From: Balanoglossus misakiensis
Lineage: Eukaryota; Hemichordata
Length of the DNA stretch: 64,000 nt
Direction: 5' to 3'
Assembly (NCBI GenBank): GCA_040954595.2
Contig: CM082582.2
Location: forward strand, 10,354,001-10,418,000
Shown: positions 62,605 through 64,000 of the stretch, piece after piece
Layout of the letters: each line of letters starts with the position of its first letter
How positions within the stretch are numbered: position 1 is the stretch's first letter
Translations under genes and position numbers: made by a program
The notes under the pieces: model-generated
What the model was told of the DNA's origin: nothing
Databases searched by the model: none
What the model saw: the letters and a program-made list of their open reading frames with translations, nothing else

Positions 62605-64000
62605 ATGGCGTTTACACACAGTTTAGGAGCCGGGAAAGACAGGTGAATATTTGGAATTCTCCTTCGACTTTTGTAAAGATGCCTTCCAGAATTGTCAAGA
62701 CGAAGGCCAGAGACTTAAATTCCAGAACAGATACTGTGCGAAAGGCACAGCATCCACGAGGACGAGATAATTTTTCTCGATAGGGCTAACCGGAAGTAGC
62801 GGCCACCGAAAGTCGTCTGTAATTTTTGGCATTTTAATATCTTCACAGGTTTTCCCTGTTGCTCCTAGAGCCCGGAGAAATCTATTTTGAGGACTTTAGC
62901 GTGTTTTACTATCCACCAGGCGTACCAGAAGAAGAGGCAATCAGAAGGTTAGTTGGTTCTAACCGTTTCCCGAATCAATGCCCTTGAAAACAGTGAGATT
63001 GCGTGACGTCATATTATAGCAGATGACACTTCCCCCAGTGCACTGTGGTCTTACTTCATTAACAAGTCTCAAAGTTACAGCAATAAAAGACAAACAAGAC
63101 ACAATATTAAGTTTATACTGGAGAATGTGATCATTCTTTCCGTATTGTTCACAGGAAAGTTCGAGGCAGACTGAAGACATGTTCCAAGTCCATAGTATTT
63201 GATCCACAAGACCTCTCCTATCCAATTATGAAGGTAAAGAAGAACAAAGAAATACAATATTCATTGTCCACAATGCCAGTCTTTTGCATCAGTTCTTGTT
63301 AACAACAATTATTCTTAATTAAAATGTAACAAGTTAAAGTTTTCTTCAGCATGAGTTATTTTTTTAAATCCAGTTTCCACTCAGAGATTGTGTGAAAATT
63401 GAAGAATGGAATGGATCTCTTTTATCCAGGTAAGTGTTTTTTTTAAATGTGGTGAGAAGTTGCATTTGTTACATATATTGGAACATTTTTGAAACTTTCT
63501 GTGTCTGGGGCTGTAATGTGTTTGTCTGCATTCAATGACATAAAATATAAACAGGCAATGAAAGAACAGTTAATTATACTAGTATCAACTACTTTATCAA
63601 GGCTGTGCACAGAAACTTAGTTCCTGTTTTAAAGTATGACATAAATCATTGAACTCGTATACATATTTATTATTTTCCACCAGGATTGGTAACCATGGCA
63701 ACATAGTGATGATTGAATGCAAACAAAGAGCTGAAATGAAGGAAGACAATATGATTGCACCATACAAATTTATAAAGGTTTGTTCAGCTATCTACTGTAC
63801 ATGTAGTGAAATGGTAAAGCAACCCAAGACGAAATATACTGATGGATTAGATAATGAGCCTTTGTTTGTTTGTTTATTGTCATTACAGCAACACTGTCAA
63901 TATTTATTTTCTTTGAATTATGGGACCTGTGAGGATGTTGTTCCACAGATGTGTCAGTTGATGAGGGCGTCAACACTTCCCATTGCAGACCAAGCATCTA
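62605..64000 (+). CDS. NSMAF: NSMAF/FAN, factor associated with neutral sphingomyelinase activation (5' part)
   Basis: Six exons: 62605-62642, 62849-62947, 63155-63233, 63374-63429, 63684-63777 and 63889-64000 (continues beyond the window); phases agree at every junction, giving 159 residues so far. FAN is a BEACH/WD40 protein that couples the TNF receptor to neutral sphingomyelinase; its N-terminus holds GRAM/PH-like folds. Matching segments are RFSLLLLEPGEIYFEDF, RGRLKTCSKSIVFDPQD, PLRDCVKIEEW and MIAPYKFIK, all colinear with human FAN. The ATG at 62605 (MAFTHSLGAGKDR) is preferred because vertebrate FAN also starts MAF and splices into ERFSLLLL. The BEACH and WD40 domains must lie beyond 64000. 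Confidence 0.93.
62789..62802 (+). promoter_or_regulatory. ETS/GABP-type site in NSMAF intron 1
   Basis: ACCGGAAGTAGCGG matches the strong ETS consensus ACCGGAAGT, close to the start of a TATA-less housekeeping gene. Confidence 0.45.

Overview
The window is animal nuclear DNA: intron-rich genes with GT..AG introns, AATAAA signals, microsatellites, long non-coding stretches, and animal-specific protein families. Protein similarity and the ZDHHC3/7-USP10 pairing suggest an invertebrate deuterostome, perhaps a cephalochordate or hemichordate. That placement is inference; no species is claimed. I read six protein-coding loci.

Layout. (1) 622-1420 (+): last three exons of a ZDHHC3/7-type palmitoyltransferase. 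(2) 3885-30983 (-): a secreted gel-forming-mucin/von Willebrand-type giant. My 59-exon model has no frame break and sums to 14,085 coding bases (about 4,694 aa). From the N-terminus it has a signal peptide, a selectin/lectican-like block of sushi and EGF modules, a C-type lectin domain, D1-D2-D'-D3, five Thr/Pro-rich + WxxW units (one with a 27-residue repeat about 12.8 times), an LDLa-containing linker, two more VWD-C8-TIL assemblies, a VWC-like array and a C-terminal cystine knot. A TATA box and CCAAT box lie just upstream. (3) 36578-37985 (-): a two-coding-exon, 108-aa putative neuropeptide precursor encoding PINPAIRF-amide between RRR and GKR; I do not recognise it as a known gene. (4) 44455-52926 (+): USP10, complete in 15 exons, with the FGDF motif and the Cys/His/Asp catalytic residues. 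(5) 57016-59578 (-): a four-exon, 170-aa secreted or membrane-tethered protein of unknown family with its own TATA box. (6) 62605-64000 (+): the first six exons of NSMAF (FAN), running off the window.

The genes do not form an operon-like unit. The housekeeping genes (ZDHHC3/7, USP10, NSMAF) are on the plus strand and the three secretory-pathway genes on the minus strand, so USP10 and the 170-aa gene end tail to tail. ZDHHC7 and USP10 are close neighbours on human 16q24.1, so this looks like conserved linkage into which secreted genes are interspersed.

The points most worth following are the RFamide-type precursor, the lectin-sushi-EGF head on a gel-forming mucin, and the unknown 170-aa surface protein. 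All exon borders were read by eye from splice consensus, frame and family similarity; no alignment, RNA or database evidence was available.
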